From positions 62,001 through 126,000 of the forward strand of contig NZ_JACJVR010000064.1 in NCBI RefSeq assembly GCF_014212175.1: a DNA stretch of 64,000 nt, in the 5' to 3' direction. Positions 17,873 through 26,080 of this stretch are shown here, one piece after another. The stretch comes from Cohnella xylanilytica (GTDB taxonomy: Bacteria > Bacillota > Bacilli > Paenibacillales > Paenibacillaceae). The position numbers and the translations under genes were made by a program. Each line of letters starts with the position of its first letter. Position 1 is the first letter of the stretch. The notes beneath the pieces were generated by a model that did no database searches, was not told the origin of the DNA, and saw only the letters and a program-made list of their open reading frames with translations.

Positions 17873-18397
17873 ATGGAAGCGGTGTTCTGGTGTTGCCTCG
17901 CGTTCGGAGCCTTGACGGCCGTCGTCACGCTCGTCTTCGGCGACAGTCTGGGCGGAGCGGCCGACGGCCTCTTCGGATGGCTCTCGATCGACGTCCATCA
18001 TCTGTTCCAGCCCGTCGTGCTGTCGGGCGCGGTGACGGTATTCGGGGGAACCGGCCTGCTGCTGCATCGATATTCGGGACTGCCGGGCCCCGGCGTTTAC
18101 GCCGCCTCGGCCGCGACGGCCGCGGTCATCGGCACGGGCGTGTACTTCCTTTACGTACGCCCGATGCGAGGCAGCGAGAATTCGACGGGCTACTCGATGT
18201 CGGAGCTTGCGGGCAAGCGCGCGGAAGTGCTGACGCCGATACCGGCGTCCGGCTGCGGGGAAGTGCTCGTCCGGGTCGGAGCCGGCAACGTCAACCACGT
18301 GGCCGCGAGCTTCGACGGGGAAGAGGTTCCGGCCGGCACGCCGGTCGTCGTCGTCGAAGTGAAGGAAGGGACGCTGTACGTCTCCCGGATGGATTGA
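17873..18397 (+). CDS. NfeD-like membrane protein (YuaF type)
   Basis: 174 residues: three hydrophobic segments (about 3-24, 45-65, 72-95) followed by a soluble beta-rich domain (about 105-174), the NfeD C-terminal OB-like fold with G-K-R-A-E-V-L-T-P and G-T-P-V-V-V-V-E-V. NfeD proteins are encoded with flotillins and stomatins and are thought to assemble with them in membrane microdomains. GGAGGAG at 17857-17863 precedes the only possible ATG; an in-frame stop lies 9 bp upstream of it. The flotillin gene follows 63 bp downstream, as in the B. subtilis yuaF-yuaG operon. Confidence 0.87.
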   Translation: MEAVFWCCLAFGALTAVVTLVFGDSLGGAADGLFGWLSIDVHHLFQPVVLSGAVTVFGGTGLLLHRYSGLPGPGVYAASAATAAVIGTGVYFLYVRPMRGSENSTGYSMSELAGKRAEVLTPIPASGCGEVLVRVGAGNVNHVAASFDGEEVPAGTPVVVVEVKEGTLYVSRMD

Positions 18398-18460
18398 CGG
18401 AAGCTTGGTCCCGCGCGACAGAACTTCATAACCAACTATTAGATGGAAGGGGTAACGCGC

Positions 18461-19996
18461 ATGGAGAATTTCCCGGATTATCTGTACATACCGATCTTGG
18501 TGGTGGCGGTGCTGCTCGTCCTCGGCCTCGCCTTCTGGGCGAGGTACAAGACGGTGTCGCCCGACGAAGCGATGATCGTGACGGGCTCGTTCCTCGGAAG
18601 CAAGAACGTGGCGATCGACGAATCGGGCAGGAGAATCAAAATCGTGCGCGGGGGCGGCGCCTTCATCCTGCCGATCTTCCAACAGGCGCAGTTCCTGTCG
18701 CTCTTATCCCATAAGCTCGATGTCACCACGCCCGAGGTGTATACGGAGCAGGGCGTGCCGGTCATGACCGACGCGGTGGCGATCATCAAGATCGGCGGCT
18801 CGGTCGAAGACGTCGCGACGGCGGCGGAGCAATTCATGGGCAAGCCGACGGAATCGCTCAAGGGCGAAGCGCAGGAAGTGCTCGAAGGGCATCTTCGGGC
18901 CATCCTCGGCACGATGACGGTCGAGGAAGTGTACCGCAACCGCGACAAGTTCGCCCAGGAAGTGCAAGGGGTCGCCGCGAGGGACCTGAAGAAGATGGGC
19001 CTGCAGATCGTGTCGTTCACGATCAAGGACGTCCGCGACAAGCACGGCTACCTGGAGGCGCTCGGCAAGCCGAGGATCGCGGCGGTCAAGCGGGACGCGG
19101 ACATCGCGGAGGCGCAGGCGGTGCGGGATTCGCGCATTCAGAAGGCGCAGGCCGAGGAAGAAGGCCAGAAGGCCGAGCTGCTGCGCGACACGAATATCGC
19201 CGAAGCGACGAAGGAGAAGGAGCTGAAGGTCGCGTCCTTCAAGAAGGAGCAGGATCAGGCGAAGGCGGAAGCCGACCAGGCGTACGCCATCCAGGAAGCC
19301 CGCTCCAAGCAGAGCGTCGTCGAGGAGCAGATGAAGGTCGAGCTCGTCCGCAAGGAGCGGGAGATCGACCTGGAGGCGAAGGAGATTCTGCGCCGCGAGA
19401 AGCAGTACGACGCGGAAGTGAAGAAGAAGGCGGACGCGGACCGCTACGCCGTCGAGCAGGCGGCGGAAGCCGACAAGGCGCGCAGGCTGCGCGAGGCGGA
19501 CGCGCTGCAGTACAAGATCGAAGCGGAAGCGAAGGCAAGCGCCGAGCAGAAGCGGTTGAACGGCTTGGCCGAAGCGGAGGCGCAGCGGGCCAAGGGGACG
19601 GCCGAAGCCGAGGTCATCCGGCTGCGGGGCTTGGCGGAAGCCGAAGCGAAGGAGAAGCTGGCGGAGGCGTTCGAGAAGTTCGGCGAAGCCGCCGTGCTCG
19701 ACATTATCGTGAAGATGCTGCCGGAGCTCGCCGGCAAGGTCGCGGAGCCGATCTCGTCCATCGACAAGCTGACGGTCGTCGATACGGGACATGGGGAAGG
19801 CGCCGCGCGGGTGAGCAACTACGTGACTTCGCTGATGGCGACCGCGCCGGAGATGCTGAAGAGCGTGTCGGGCATCGACATCAACAAGCTGGTGCAGGGG
19901 CTGACGCGGAAGGCGCTGCCGGACGCGGCCGACAAGCCGGCGGCGGTTCCGTCGCCGGCGGCTCCGACGAAGCCGTTGCCGCCTGCGGCCGAATAG
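18461..19996 (+). CDS. floT: Flotillin-like protein (FloT/YuaG)
   Basis: 511 residues. An N-terminal membrane anchor (about 8-28) leads into the SPFH/band 7 domain (about 30-200), then a long heptad-rich coiled coil (about 200-400) with repeated E-A and A-E-A-E-A patterns, and a Pro/Ala tail. Flotillins organise functional membrane microdomains, affecting fluidity and signalling complexes. ATG 18461 has AAGGGG 8 bp upstream; the ATG at 18443 has none. Follows nfeD in an operon. Its stop codon forms the start of a hexanucleotide repeat array. Confidence 0.93.
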   Translation: MENFPDYLYIPILVVAVLLVLGLAFWARYKTVSPDEAMIVTGSFLGSKNVAIDESGRRIKIVRGGGAFILPIFQQAQFLSLLSHKLDVTTPEVYTEQGVPVMTDAVAIIKIGGSVEDVATAAEQFMGKPTESLKGEAQEVLEGHLRAILGTMTVEEVYRNRDKFAQEVQGVAARDLKKMGLQIVSFTIKDVRDKHGYLEALGKPRIAAVKRDADIAEAQAVRDSRIQKAQAEEEGQKAELLRDTNIAEATKEKELKVASFKKEQDQAKAEADQAYAIQEARSKQSVVEEQMKVELVRKEREIDLEAKEILRREKQYDAEVKKKADADRYAVEQAAEADKARRLREADALQYKIEAEAKASAEQKRLNGLAEAEAQRAKGTAEAEVIRLRGLAEAEAKEKLAEAFEKFGEAAVLDIIVKMLPELAGKVAEPISSIDKLTVVDTGHGEGAARVSNYVTSLMATAPEMLKSVSGIDINKLVQGLTRKALPDAADKPAAVPSPAAPTKPLPPAAE

Positions 19997-20097
19997 GAAC
20001 AAGAGCAGGAGCTCGGACAAGAGCAAGAACTAGAGCAAGAATTAGAGCAAGAGCAAGAGCAAGAGCAAGAGCTAGGACTAGGTGCAAGAATTAGAGC
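19995..20097. repeat. Hexanucleotide microsatellite (AAGAGC)n downstream of floT
   Basis: About 17 tandem 6-bp units of the form NAGARC (AAGAGC, TAGAGC, AAGAAC, TAGGAC), with four identical AAGAGC copies at 20049-20072 and one 7-bp slip at 20079. The first unit overlaps the floT TAG stop. The variants carry in-frame TAG triplets, so the tract is not an extension of the protein in that frame. Confidence 0.88.
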
Positions 20098-20145
20098 CTG
20101 TCGAAGCCTCCGTCGGCGAGCATCGCCGGCAGAGGCGTAGCCGAG

Positions 20146-20187
20146 AAGAATCCCGGAGCGCGAACGCGATTCGGGGTTCTTGCTTCT
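20146..20187 (+). terminator. Terminator of the nfeD-floT operon
   Basis: AAGAATCCCGGAGCGCG pairs with CGCGATTCGGGGTTCTT with few mismatches, followed by TGCTTCT, about 150 bp after the floT stop. Confidence 0.65.
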
Positions 20188-20278
20188 AGCCCTGCCAAGG
20201 GCCGCTATTCTCGGAGGCATAAAAACGACGAAAGACCCTTTCGCTTCCGGTTCATAGCCCGTTCTCTATCGAACTCAA

Positions 20279-20434
20279 GAGACGCTATTTAGCGTTAGGA
20301 AGCCTATTTTGAAGCTCTAACGAACCCCGGCGATCTTATTTGGGAAAACCGGGGAAAAAGGGGCTTTCAGCACGAAATAGCCTCTATACGATTCGTCGGA
20401 ATGGAAAACCACCCTTTTCAGCAAATAGCGTCTC
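20279..20434. repeat. Degenerate inverted/direct repeats in the floT-rpsD gap
   Basis: GAGACGCTATTT at 20279-20290 is the exact reverse complement of AAATAGCGTCTC at 20423-20434. A third copy, AAATAGCCTCTATACGATTCG, starts at 20375 in the same orientation as the second and shares its CGATTCG continuation. The region 20190-20540 is less GC-rich than the flanks and holds only a 67-codon minus-strand frame rich in Arg/Ser that I do not accept as a gene. This looks like a decayed dispersed intergenic repeat. Confidence 0.65.
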
Positions 20435-20544
20435 CTCGATTCGCTAGCGCCTCCCCCAATCGAAACGGGGACCGGGCCAAAAGATAAAAGCTCCGCGTGT
20501 CGCGATCTCCGCAAGGACAAGCGACCCGGAGCCCGAATTACGCA

Positions 20545-20588
20545 GAAAAAAAAACGCCTCCGGCGTCCGGAGACGGCGAAGGCGTTCT
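20545..20588 (-). terminator. Terminator of rpsD
   Basis: Minus strand: AACGCCTTCGCCG pairs with CGCCGGAGGCGTT (two mismatches) followed by nine T (20545-20553 on the plus strand are A). Confidence 0.85.
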
Positions 20589-20611
20589 TCGATCTTGCTC
20601 GGGGCAGCCGA

Positions 20612-21211
20612 TTAGCGGCTGTAGAATTCGACGATTTGTTGTTCTTCGATGTCTTGGGACAGCTCGTCGCGGCTAGGCAGACGGACGTACTTGCCTTCCA
20701 TCGAAGTCGCGTTGAAGTCCAGGTAGGAAGGCAGGTGATGACGGCCTTCGAGGGCTTCCTTGATCGCCTTCAGGCCGCGGCTGCGCTCGCGCAGGCCGAT
20801 CACGTCGCCCGGTTGAACGGTGTAGGACGCGATGTTGACCTTCTGGCCGTTAACCGTCACGTGACCGTGCGAGACCAATTGGCGCGCGCCCGGACGGGAG
20901 TTCGCCCAGCCGAGACGGTACACGAGGTTGTCCAAGCGGCTCTCGAGCAGGAACATGAAGTTCTCGCCGGCTTTACCTTTGAGCTTGGAAGCGCGGTCGA
21001 ACAGGTTGCGGAATTGCTTCTCGTTCAGGCCGTACATGTGGCGAAGCTTCTGCTTCTCCAGCAATTGAAGGCCGTAGCCGCTAACCTTGCGGCGTTGGTT
21101 CGCGCCGTGTTGTCCCGGAGGGAACGGGCGCTTCAGATCTTTGCCGGTCCCGCTCAGGGAGATGCCGAGACGGCGGCTCAGTTTAAACTTGGGTCCTGTA
21201 TAACGTGCCAT
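20612..21211 (-). CDS. rpsD: 30S ribosomal protein S4
   Basis: 199 residues beginning [14 protein letters not shown], the canonical S4 start, with the S4 RNA-binding domain at about 90-155 ([11 protein letters not shown]). Binds 16S rRNA early in 30S assembly. AAGGAG lies upstream of the ATG at 21211; a longer frame extends 60 codons upstream but runs through the leader and is not real. Transcribed alone, as in B. subtilis, from its own promoter. Confidence 0.97.
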   Translation of the reverse strand: MARYTGPKFKLSRRLGISLSGTGKDLKRPFPPGQHGANQRRKVSGYGLQLLEKQKLRHMYGLNEKQFRNLFDRASKLKGKAGENFMFLLESRLDNLVYRLGWANSRPGARQLVSHGHVTVNGQKVNIASYTVQPGDVIGLRERSRGLKAIKEALEGRHHLPSYLDFNATSMEGKYVRLPSRDELSQDIEEQQIVEFYSR

Positions 21212-21424
21212 GAGTGTGCAGACTCCTTTTTCAAAATAAGATTTTGAAAATGGGGTATCGTTGCGCCGGTCGATTCCGCACCGAGGAGAGACTTGTCCGT
21301 CTTCCCCGGTCCCGGCAGGGATGTTCAGCCGCAGCCCGCCGGTGGATTCTTCCGTGAGGGTGACACAAACCGTTTGCCCAATATTCAACAAGTTATATTA
21401 TACGATCCCAGGCCGCGAAGTCAA
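21212..21424 (-). promoter_or_regulatory. rpsD promoter and about 180-nt leader (possible S4 autoregulatory leader)
   Basis: On the minus strand TTGACT (21419-21424), a 16-bp spacer and TATAAT (21397-21402) make a strong promoter. The transcript would carry an untranslated leader of about 180 nt before the Shine-Dalgarno. Firmicute rpsD mRNAs have a structured leader bound by S4 itself; the length and position fit, but I have not folded it and cannot confirm the motif. The rest of the 376-bp gap to the next gene (21425-21587) is AT-richer and holds only promoter-like hexamers. Confidence 0.6.
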
Positions 21425-21587
21425 GAATGAACCGCATGGTAACCGTTTGCATTTTTAAAATAAAATAACGGCGGTCGATTCGGCCGCAAGTCCCTGTATT
21501 TTCCTTATGATATAGTGCAAAATTCCTGGTTTCATTGTATAGTTAAGTTAAAAGAATCAGCGCGAGTCCGGCAAGGAGGGACGGGGG

Positions 21588-23573
21588 ATGGCACTTCAAG
21601 ACGATTGGCAAGGCTCGTTTCGACAAAATCAGGCAAACGATCAATCACCCCGCACTCCGAACGAACTTCCGCTGTGGGTACAACGGCAGGATCTGGCCGA
21701 AGCCGACATGCCCTATACGCATTCGCTTCTTCACGGAAGCTTCATAGATTGGCAGGAGCAGACCGAAGGGTTCCCTTGGACGCCCGATTATCCGATTCTG
21801 CTCCTGCATCCCGACGGCACGACCGTGGCCGTCGCCGGGACGGGCGCCGACGACAAGGCGATCGTTCCGTGGCATTGGGGCGAGGAGACGCTCGGTCCGA
21901 CGGCGGCGAGCATCGCGCTCGGGACATGCCGTCCGACGCTCGTCCGGGCGGACGAGCACGTCTCGCCGTCCATTCGGTCGTTCGACTCGATCGCGGTGCC
22001 CGTCTTCACCCGCACGTCGGGAATCCCCTGCGCGGCGCTCGCCTGCCTGCTGCCGGCCGGCACGGCCCAGGCGGGCGAGCTGAAGCTGCTCCAGGCGGCG
22101 GCCCTCCACTTCCGGAGCTGCCTGTACCGGCGCTTCGAGCTGCTGTTCGTCAAGGACCTGCTGCAGGCGTCGCATCTGACGGCGCGGGAAGAGCGCCGGC
22201 GCGACCTGCTGTTCGACGTCTTAAGAAGGCTGAACGACCACATCGACGTCGAGAACGTCCTGGCGGAAGTGTTCAACATTCTGGAGCAGGTGTACCCGAT
22301 GTGCCGGACGGATCTGTTCCTGTCCCAGGATTACAGCAGCTCCAACGAGAAGGTGAAGCCGCTCGCCTTCCACCAGCAGGAGATGGACATCTGCTGGAAG
22401 GCGTTCATGGAAGGCGAGATGCGGGAAGAATACGAGGGAACCCGCCGCCGGATCGCGCTGCCGCTGACCGGGAAGCAGGGCGTCTACGGCGTGCTGCTGC
22501 TGGACGTGTCCGCGAAGGACTTCGACGACGTCGACCTGCGGTTCGTCACGATGCTGACGGGAGGGGCGGGCACCGCGTTCGAGAAGGCGAAGCTGCACGA
22601 GCAGGCCAATACGCTCATCGGCGAGCTCCGCCTCATTAACGAGTTGACGCACCGGCTCAACAGCAGCCTCCGGCTCTCCGACACGATGCAGTTCGCGACG
22701 GCGGAGCTGCTTCACATTTTCAAGGCCGACTACTGCTTCATCCTTCAACTCGATCCGCTGAACGGCCACTTCATCGTCATGTCGACCAACGCTCCGGAGA
22801 TGACGAACGAGAAGTTCGACAAGGACTACGGATTCTGCGGCGTCATGCTGACGACGAAGGAGCCGATCATTCTGTCCGACTACCACTCCGCGACGCCCGT
22901 AAGCTCCCATCTGATGGACGTGACGCAATCGCGTTCGCTGCTGGCTTCACCGCTGCTGCTCAACGGAGAGATGATCGGGGCCGTCATGGTCACGCACAAG
23001 CTGCCGAACCACTTCTCCTACGACAATTACAAGCTGCTGCAGGTGCTGTCCGCCCATCTGGGACTCGCGGTGTCGAACTCGTCGCTGCACGCGGAAGTGC
23101 GCCGGATGGTCATCACCGACAACTTGACCGGACTGTTCGCCCGCCATTACTTGAACGAGAGAATCCAGCGCAAGCAGCAGAAGGACGGCTACGGCTCGCT
23201 TATTCTCGTCGATATCGACCACTTCAAGAAGGTGAACGACACGTTCGGCCATCAGATCGGCGACGCGATTCTCATCCAGGTGAGCACCATCATCCGCTCC
23301 GCCATCCGCGATACCGATATCGCCGCGCGCTGGGGCGGAGAGGAGCTGGCGATCTACTTGCCGAAGCTCAGCCTGGAGCAGACGATGAGGGTCGCGGAGA
23401 GAATCCGCAAGCGCGTCGAGGAGGAGACAAGCCCGAAGGTCACGGTCAGCTGCGGGTTGTCCGAATGGACGGCCGCCGACGACAAGGTCAGCGTCGAATC
23501 GCTGTTCTACCGGGCGGATATGGCGCTGTACGACGCCAAGCACAAGGGCCGCAACACGGTCGCGGTCGGATAA
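21588..23573 (+). CDS. dgcP: GAF-domain diguanylate cyclase (DgcP/YtrP-like)
   Basis: 661 residues, no membrane segment. An N-terminal GAF-like region (about 60-180), a second GAF (about 200-330) and a third (about 340-485) precede a GGDEF domain (about 495-661). The active-site loop reads G-G-E-E-L (583-587), and an inhibitory I-site R-D-T-D lies at 574-577, exactly five residues before it. It should make cyclic di-GMP from GTP with product inhibition. The F-to-L change in the last loop position is tolerated in some active enzymes. AAGGAGGG precedes the ATG. The gene is divergent from rpsD. Ligands of the GAF domains are unknown. Confidence 0.9.
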   Translation: MALQDDWQGSFRQNQANDQSPRTPNELPLWVQRQDLAEADMPYTHSLLHGSFIDWQEQTEGFPWTPDYPILLLHPDGTTVAVAGTGADDKAIVPWHWGEETLGPTAASIALGTCRPTLVRADEHVSPSIRSFDSIAVPVFTRTSGIPCAALACLLPAGTAQAGELKLLQAAALHFRSCLYRRFELLFVKDLLQASHLTAREERRRDLLFDVLRRLNDHIDVENVLAEVFNILEQVYPMCRTDLFLSQDYSSSNEKVKPLAFHQQEMDICWKAFMEGEMREEYEGTRRRIALPLTGKQGVYGVLLLDVSAKDFDDVDLRFVTMLTGGAGTAFEKAKLHEQANTLIGELRLINELTHRLNSSLRLSDTMQFATAELLHIFKADYCFILQLDPLNGHFIVMSTNAPEMTNEKFDKDYGFCGVMLTTKEPIILSDYHSATPVSSHLMDVTQSRSLLASPLLLNGEMIGAVMVTHKLPNHFSYDNYKLLQVLSAHLGLAVSNSSLHAEVRRMVITDNLTGLFARHYLNERIQRKQQKDGYGSLILVDIDHFKKVNDTFGHQIGDAILIQVSTIIRSAIRDTDIAARWGGEELAIYLPKLSLEQTMRVAERIRKRVEEETSPKVTVSCGLSEWTAADDKVSVESLFYRADMALYDAKHKGRNTVAVG

Positions 23574-23599
23574 GTCCGCATCGAATATACGCCAAGAAG

Positions 23600-23625
23600 C
23601 CTCGTTCCCGGGAACGGGGTTTTTT
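23600..23625 (+). terminator. Terminator after the diguanylate cyclase
   Basis: CCTCGTTCCCGGGAACGGGG hairpin followed by six T. Confidence 0.88.
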
Positions 23626-23714
23626 CGTCTTCGCCAGGCGGGGAGCGGAATAACGGGCGGACGGGGGGAGACGATAGGGAGGCATGCGATGACGGGGGAA
23701 AAGGAGGGGGAGAG

Positions 23715-24455
23715 ATGCTCGGACGGACGCTCCTTCGATGGGGAATGGCCGCGGCCGCCCTCGCGGGGCTTGTTCTCTCGCCCGGATGCCTGGCCCCTTC
23801 GCGAATGCCCCCGGAGAAGGCGTTCGCGCTGTCGGCGTCGGCCTTGTCCGGCCGCGACGGCTATTCGTACGCCGGCGAATGGGCGGCGTTCGGCGCGGAC
23901 GGAGCGGCCTTGGGCGGAGCGAGCTACCGCGGCCTCGTGTCCGGCCACCGGCCGATCGTTCTCCAGTGGGACGGGCCCGGCGGGGCGGGCGGCGGACAAG
24001 GCCATCATCCGCTGGCGCTCGCGGAGGCGGCCCAGCTGCAGGCCTCCGAGATCGCGTACGCGCCGCCGCCCTCGCGGGATACCGTCGCGTTCCGGATTGC
24101 GGTCCGTCCGGAAGCGGCGCGGCGCGCGATCGCGGAGCCGCTGCGAAGACAGATGGAGGAAGCGCGGAGAAGCTTGAACGCCCGGATCGATCCGAGCCGG
24201 GAGAACGATCGGAATCCGCGTGCGAAGGCGTTCCGCGCGCTCGGCCGCTCGGAGGCGGAGCTCGAAGAGCGGCTCGCCTCCCTCGAAGCGTCCACCGTCT
24301 TCACGTGGATCGCGGACAAGCGCACGTGGTTCCCGAAGGAGCTGCGGGAGGAGACCGAGCTCCGGTACGAGGCCGACGGGAAGGAACGCCGGGAGAGAAG
24401 AACTTCCGTCACGATTTTCCGCAAGGGCGGCTCCGGTGATACAATGGGTTCATAG
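23715..24455 (+). CDS. Predicted lipoprotein of unknown function
   Basis: 246 residues. A basic start (R-T-L-L-R), a hydrophobic core and L-S-P-G-C with Cys25 make a lipoprotein signal peptide; proline at -2 is not ideal for a lipobox. The mature part is rich in Arg/Ala/Glu with a helical stretch (about 130-200) and a Y-S-Y-A-G-E-W motif near residue 55 of the kind seen in proteins that report on membrane or spore envelope components. I do not recognise a family. GGAGGGGG precedes the ATG. The M29 aminopeptidase starts 82 bp downstream. Confidence 0.6.
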   Translation: MLGRTLLRWGMAAAALAGLVLSPGCLAPSRMPPEKAFALSASALSGRDGYSYAGEWAAFGADGAALGGASYRGLVSGHRPIVLQWDGPGGAGGGQGHHPLALAEAAQLQASEIAYAPPPSRDTVAFRIAVRPEAARRAIAEPLRRQMEEARRSLNARIDPSRENDRNPRAKAFRALGRSEAELEERLASLEASTVFTWIADKRTWFPKELREETELRYEADGKERRERRTSVTIFRKGGSGDTMGS

Positions 24456-24537
24456 CGCGCTCCGGCGTCCCGATCGGACGGCAAGGCCCGCTCTATAACG
24501 CATGAAGATCAATCAAGCTTCAAAGGAGGAAACGCGC

Positions 24538-25653
24538 ATGCGCGATCCGCGTCTGCAGAGACTCGCCGCCAACCTGGCCGGCTATTCCGTTAAGGTTCAA
24601 CCGGGAGACAACGTGCTGATCGAGATGATCGGCTCCGAGCGCGAGCTGCTCCAATGCCTGATCGAGGAGGTGGCCAAGCGCGGGGGACGTCCGTACGTCG
24701 AGATCGAGGACCGCTCCGTCACGAGAACGCTGCTGAAGCACGCGACGCTGGAGCAGATGGAGACTTGGGCGGCCTACGACCTCAACCGGATGCAGAGAAT
24801 GCAAGGCTACATAGGTATCCGCTCCGGAGAGAACGCCAACGAGCTGGCCGACGTCCCATCGGACAAGATGAAGCTGTACGACCGCGTGCATCGTCACCCC
24901 GTCCATATGGAGCAGCGGGTCAAGAAGACGAAGTGGGTCATTCTCCGCTACCCGAACCCCTCGATGGCGCAGCTGGCCAACATGAGCACGGAAGCGTTCG
25001 AAGACTTCTACTTCGACGTCTGCAACCTCGATTACGAGAAGATGGACCGGGCGATGGACCCTCTTCAGGAGCTCATGAAGCGGACCGACAAGGTGCGCAT
25101 CGTCGCCCCGGGGACGGATCTGACGTTCTCCATCAAGGGAATCGGCGCGAAGAAGTGCTCCGGCGAACGGAACATTCCGGACGGAGAGGTATACTCCTGC
25201 CCGGTCCGCGATTCCGTCAACGGAACGATCGCCTACAATACGCCGAGCGTCTACAACGGCTTCACGTTCGAGAACGTCAAGTTCCGCTTCGAGAACGGCA
25301 AGATCGTGGAAGCGACCGCCAACGACCCGGACCGGATCAACCAGGTGCTCGACAGCGACGAGGGCGCCCGCTATATCGGGGAGTTCAGCCTCGGCTTCAA
25401 CCCGTATATCCTGCATCCGATGAAGGACATTCTGTTCGACGAGAAAATCGCGGGAAGCCTCCACTTCACCCCCGGCCAGGCCTACGAGGATTGCGACAAC
25501 GGCAACCGTTCGTCCATCCACTGGGACCTGGTGCAGATTCAGCGGCCGGACTACGGCGGCGGGGAGATTTACTTCGACGACGTCCTCATTCGCAAGGACG
25601 GCCTGTTCGTCGTGCCCGAGCTGCTGGGGTTAAATCCCGATGCGCTTAAATAA
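24538..25653 (+). CDS. ampS: Aminopeptidase, peptidase family M29
   Basis: 371 residues, close to thermophilic aminopeptidases such as AmpS/AmpT. The metal-site region is recognisable as G-E-R-N-I-P-D-G-E-V, E-F-S-L-G-F-N-P, H-F-T-P-G-Q-A-Y-E-D and S-I-H-W-D-L-V. A cytoplasmic dimeric metallo-exopeptidase releasing N-terminal residues. ATG 24538 has AAAGGAGG about 8 bp upstream; an earlier ATG at 24502 lacks one. It may be co-transcribed with the lipoprotein upstream. Confidence 0.9.
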   Translation: MRDPRLQRLAANLAGYSVKVQPGDNVLIEMIGSERELLQCLIEEVAKRGGRPYVEIEDRSVTRTLLKHATLEQMETWAAYDLNRMQRMQGYIGIRSGENANELADVPSDKMKLYDRVHRHPVHMEQRVKKTKWVILRYPNPSMAQLANMSTEAFEDFYFDVCNLDYEKMDRAMDPLQELMKRTDKVRIVAPGTDLTFSIKGIGAKKCSGERNIPDGEVYSCPVRDSVNGTIAYNTPSVYNGFTFENVKFRFENGKIVEATANDPDRINQVLDSDEGARYIGEFSLGFNPYILHPMKDILFDEKIAGSLHFTPGQAYEDCDNGNRSSIHWDLVQIQRPDYGGGEIYFDDVLIRKDGLFVVPELLGLNPDALK

Positions 25654-25666
25654 AGCGTTTTCCCCC

Positions 25667-25696
25667 TTGCATGACGGGGGGGCGTCAAGGTATGAT
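25667..25696 (+). promoter_or_regulatory. Promoter of the HPr-like gene
   Basis: TTGCAT (25667-25672), 18-bp spacer, TATGAT (25691-25696), 42 bp upstream of the ATG. Confidence 0.7.
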
Positions 25697-25737
25697 GAGG
25701 GAAGTAGTTGACCACCCTATCATTTGGAGGGATTTCC

Positions 25738-25977
25738 ATGTCCAACAACGCAGCCATCGTGGAACTGTCGCAGACAGCCAACAAATTCCGTTCTTCCATT
25801 GTACTTCAAGCCGAGAACAAGTATATCGATGTGAAGAGCATCCTCGGGTTGTTCACGACGCTGGTGGGCGGACACGCTTACGAATTGCACGTGCACGGCC
25901 CCGACGCCGACGAGGCGAAGAAGGAGCTGTCCACCGTATTCGCGAAGCACAACCTGAACGTCACGATCGTAGACTGA
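25738..25977 (+). CDS. HPr-fold protein lacking the catalytic histidine region
   Basis: 79 residues, about ten shorter than HPr. From A-I-V-E-L-S-Q-T-A-N-K-F onward it aligns with HPr (P-A-T-V-L-V-Q-T-A-S-K-Y), and D-V-K-S-I-L-G-L-F aligns with the Ser46 region (L-K-S-I-M-G-V), making Ser34 the HPr Ser46 equivalent. Counting back 31 residues, His15 would fall on Asn3: the first strand and the H-A-R-P loop are gone. It therefore cannot carry PTS phosphate, but like Crh it could still be a target of HPr kinase. GGAGGG precedes the ATG. Its own promoter and terminator make it monocistronic. Confidence 0.82.
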   Translation: MSNNAAIVELSQTANKFRSSIVLQAENKYIDVKSILGLFTTLVGGHAYELHVHGPDADEAKKELSTVFAKHNLNVTIVD

Positions 25978-26029
25978 CGAATTCTGCGAGTCGCTAGCGG
26001 ATTTATAGACATACAACGCGATCCGAACG

Positions 26030-26059
26030 CCCCCGTCCGAGCCCGGACGGGGGTCTTCT
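26030..26059 (+). terminator. Terminator after the HPr-like gene
   Basis: CCCCCGTCCG/CGGACGGGGG perfect stem with a 4-nt loop, then TCTTCT. Confidence 0.85.
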
Positions 26060-26080
26060 GACAGCAAGGAGAGAGTTCAC

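Noticed and set aside
17502-17915. Open frame through the octamer repeat encoding a repeated S-Y-P-H-T-L-I-P peptide.
   Set aside because: It is a by-product of an 8-bp repeat; it begins inside the tyrS terminator and has no ribosome site.
20317-20520. A 67-codon minus-strand frame in the floT-rpsD gap.
   Set aside because: It spans the degenerate repeat copies, has no ribosome site and an unnatural composition.
21426-21445. A cre-like sequence (GGTAACCGTTTGCA) upstream of rpsD.
   Set aside because: The half-sites have the wrong spacing for a CcpA box, and rpsD is not a plausible catabolite target.
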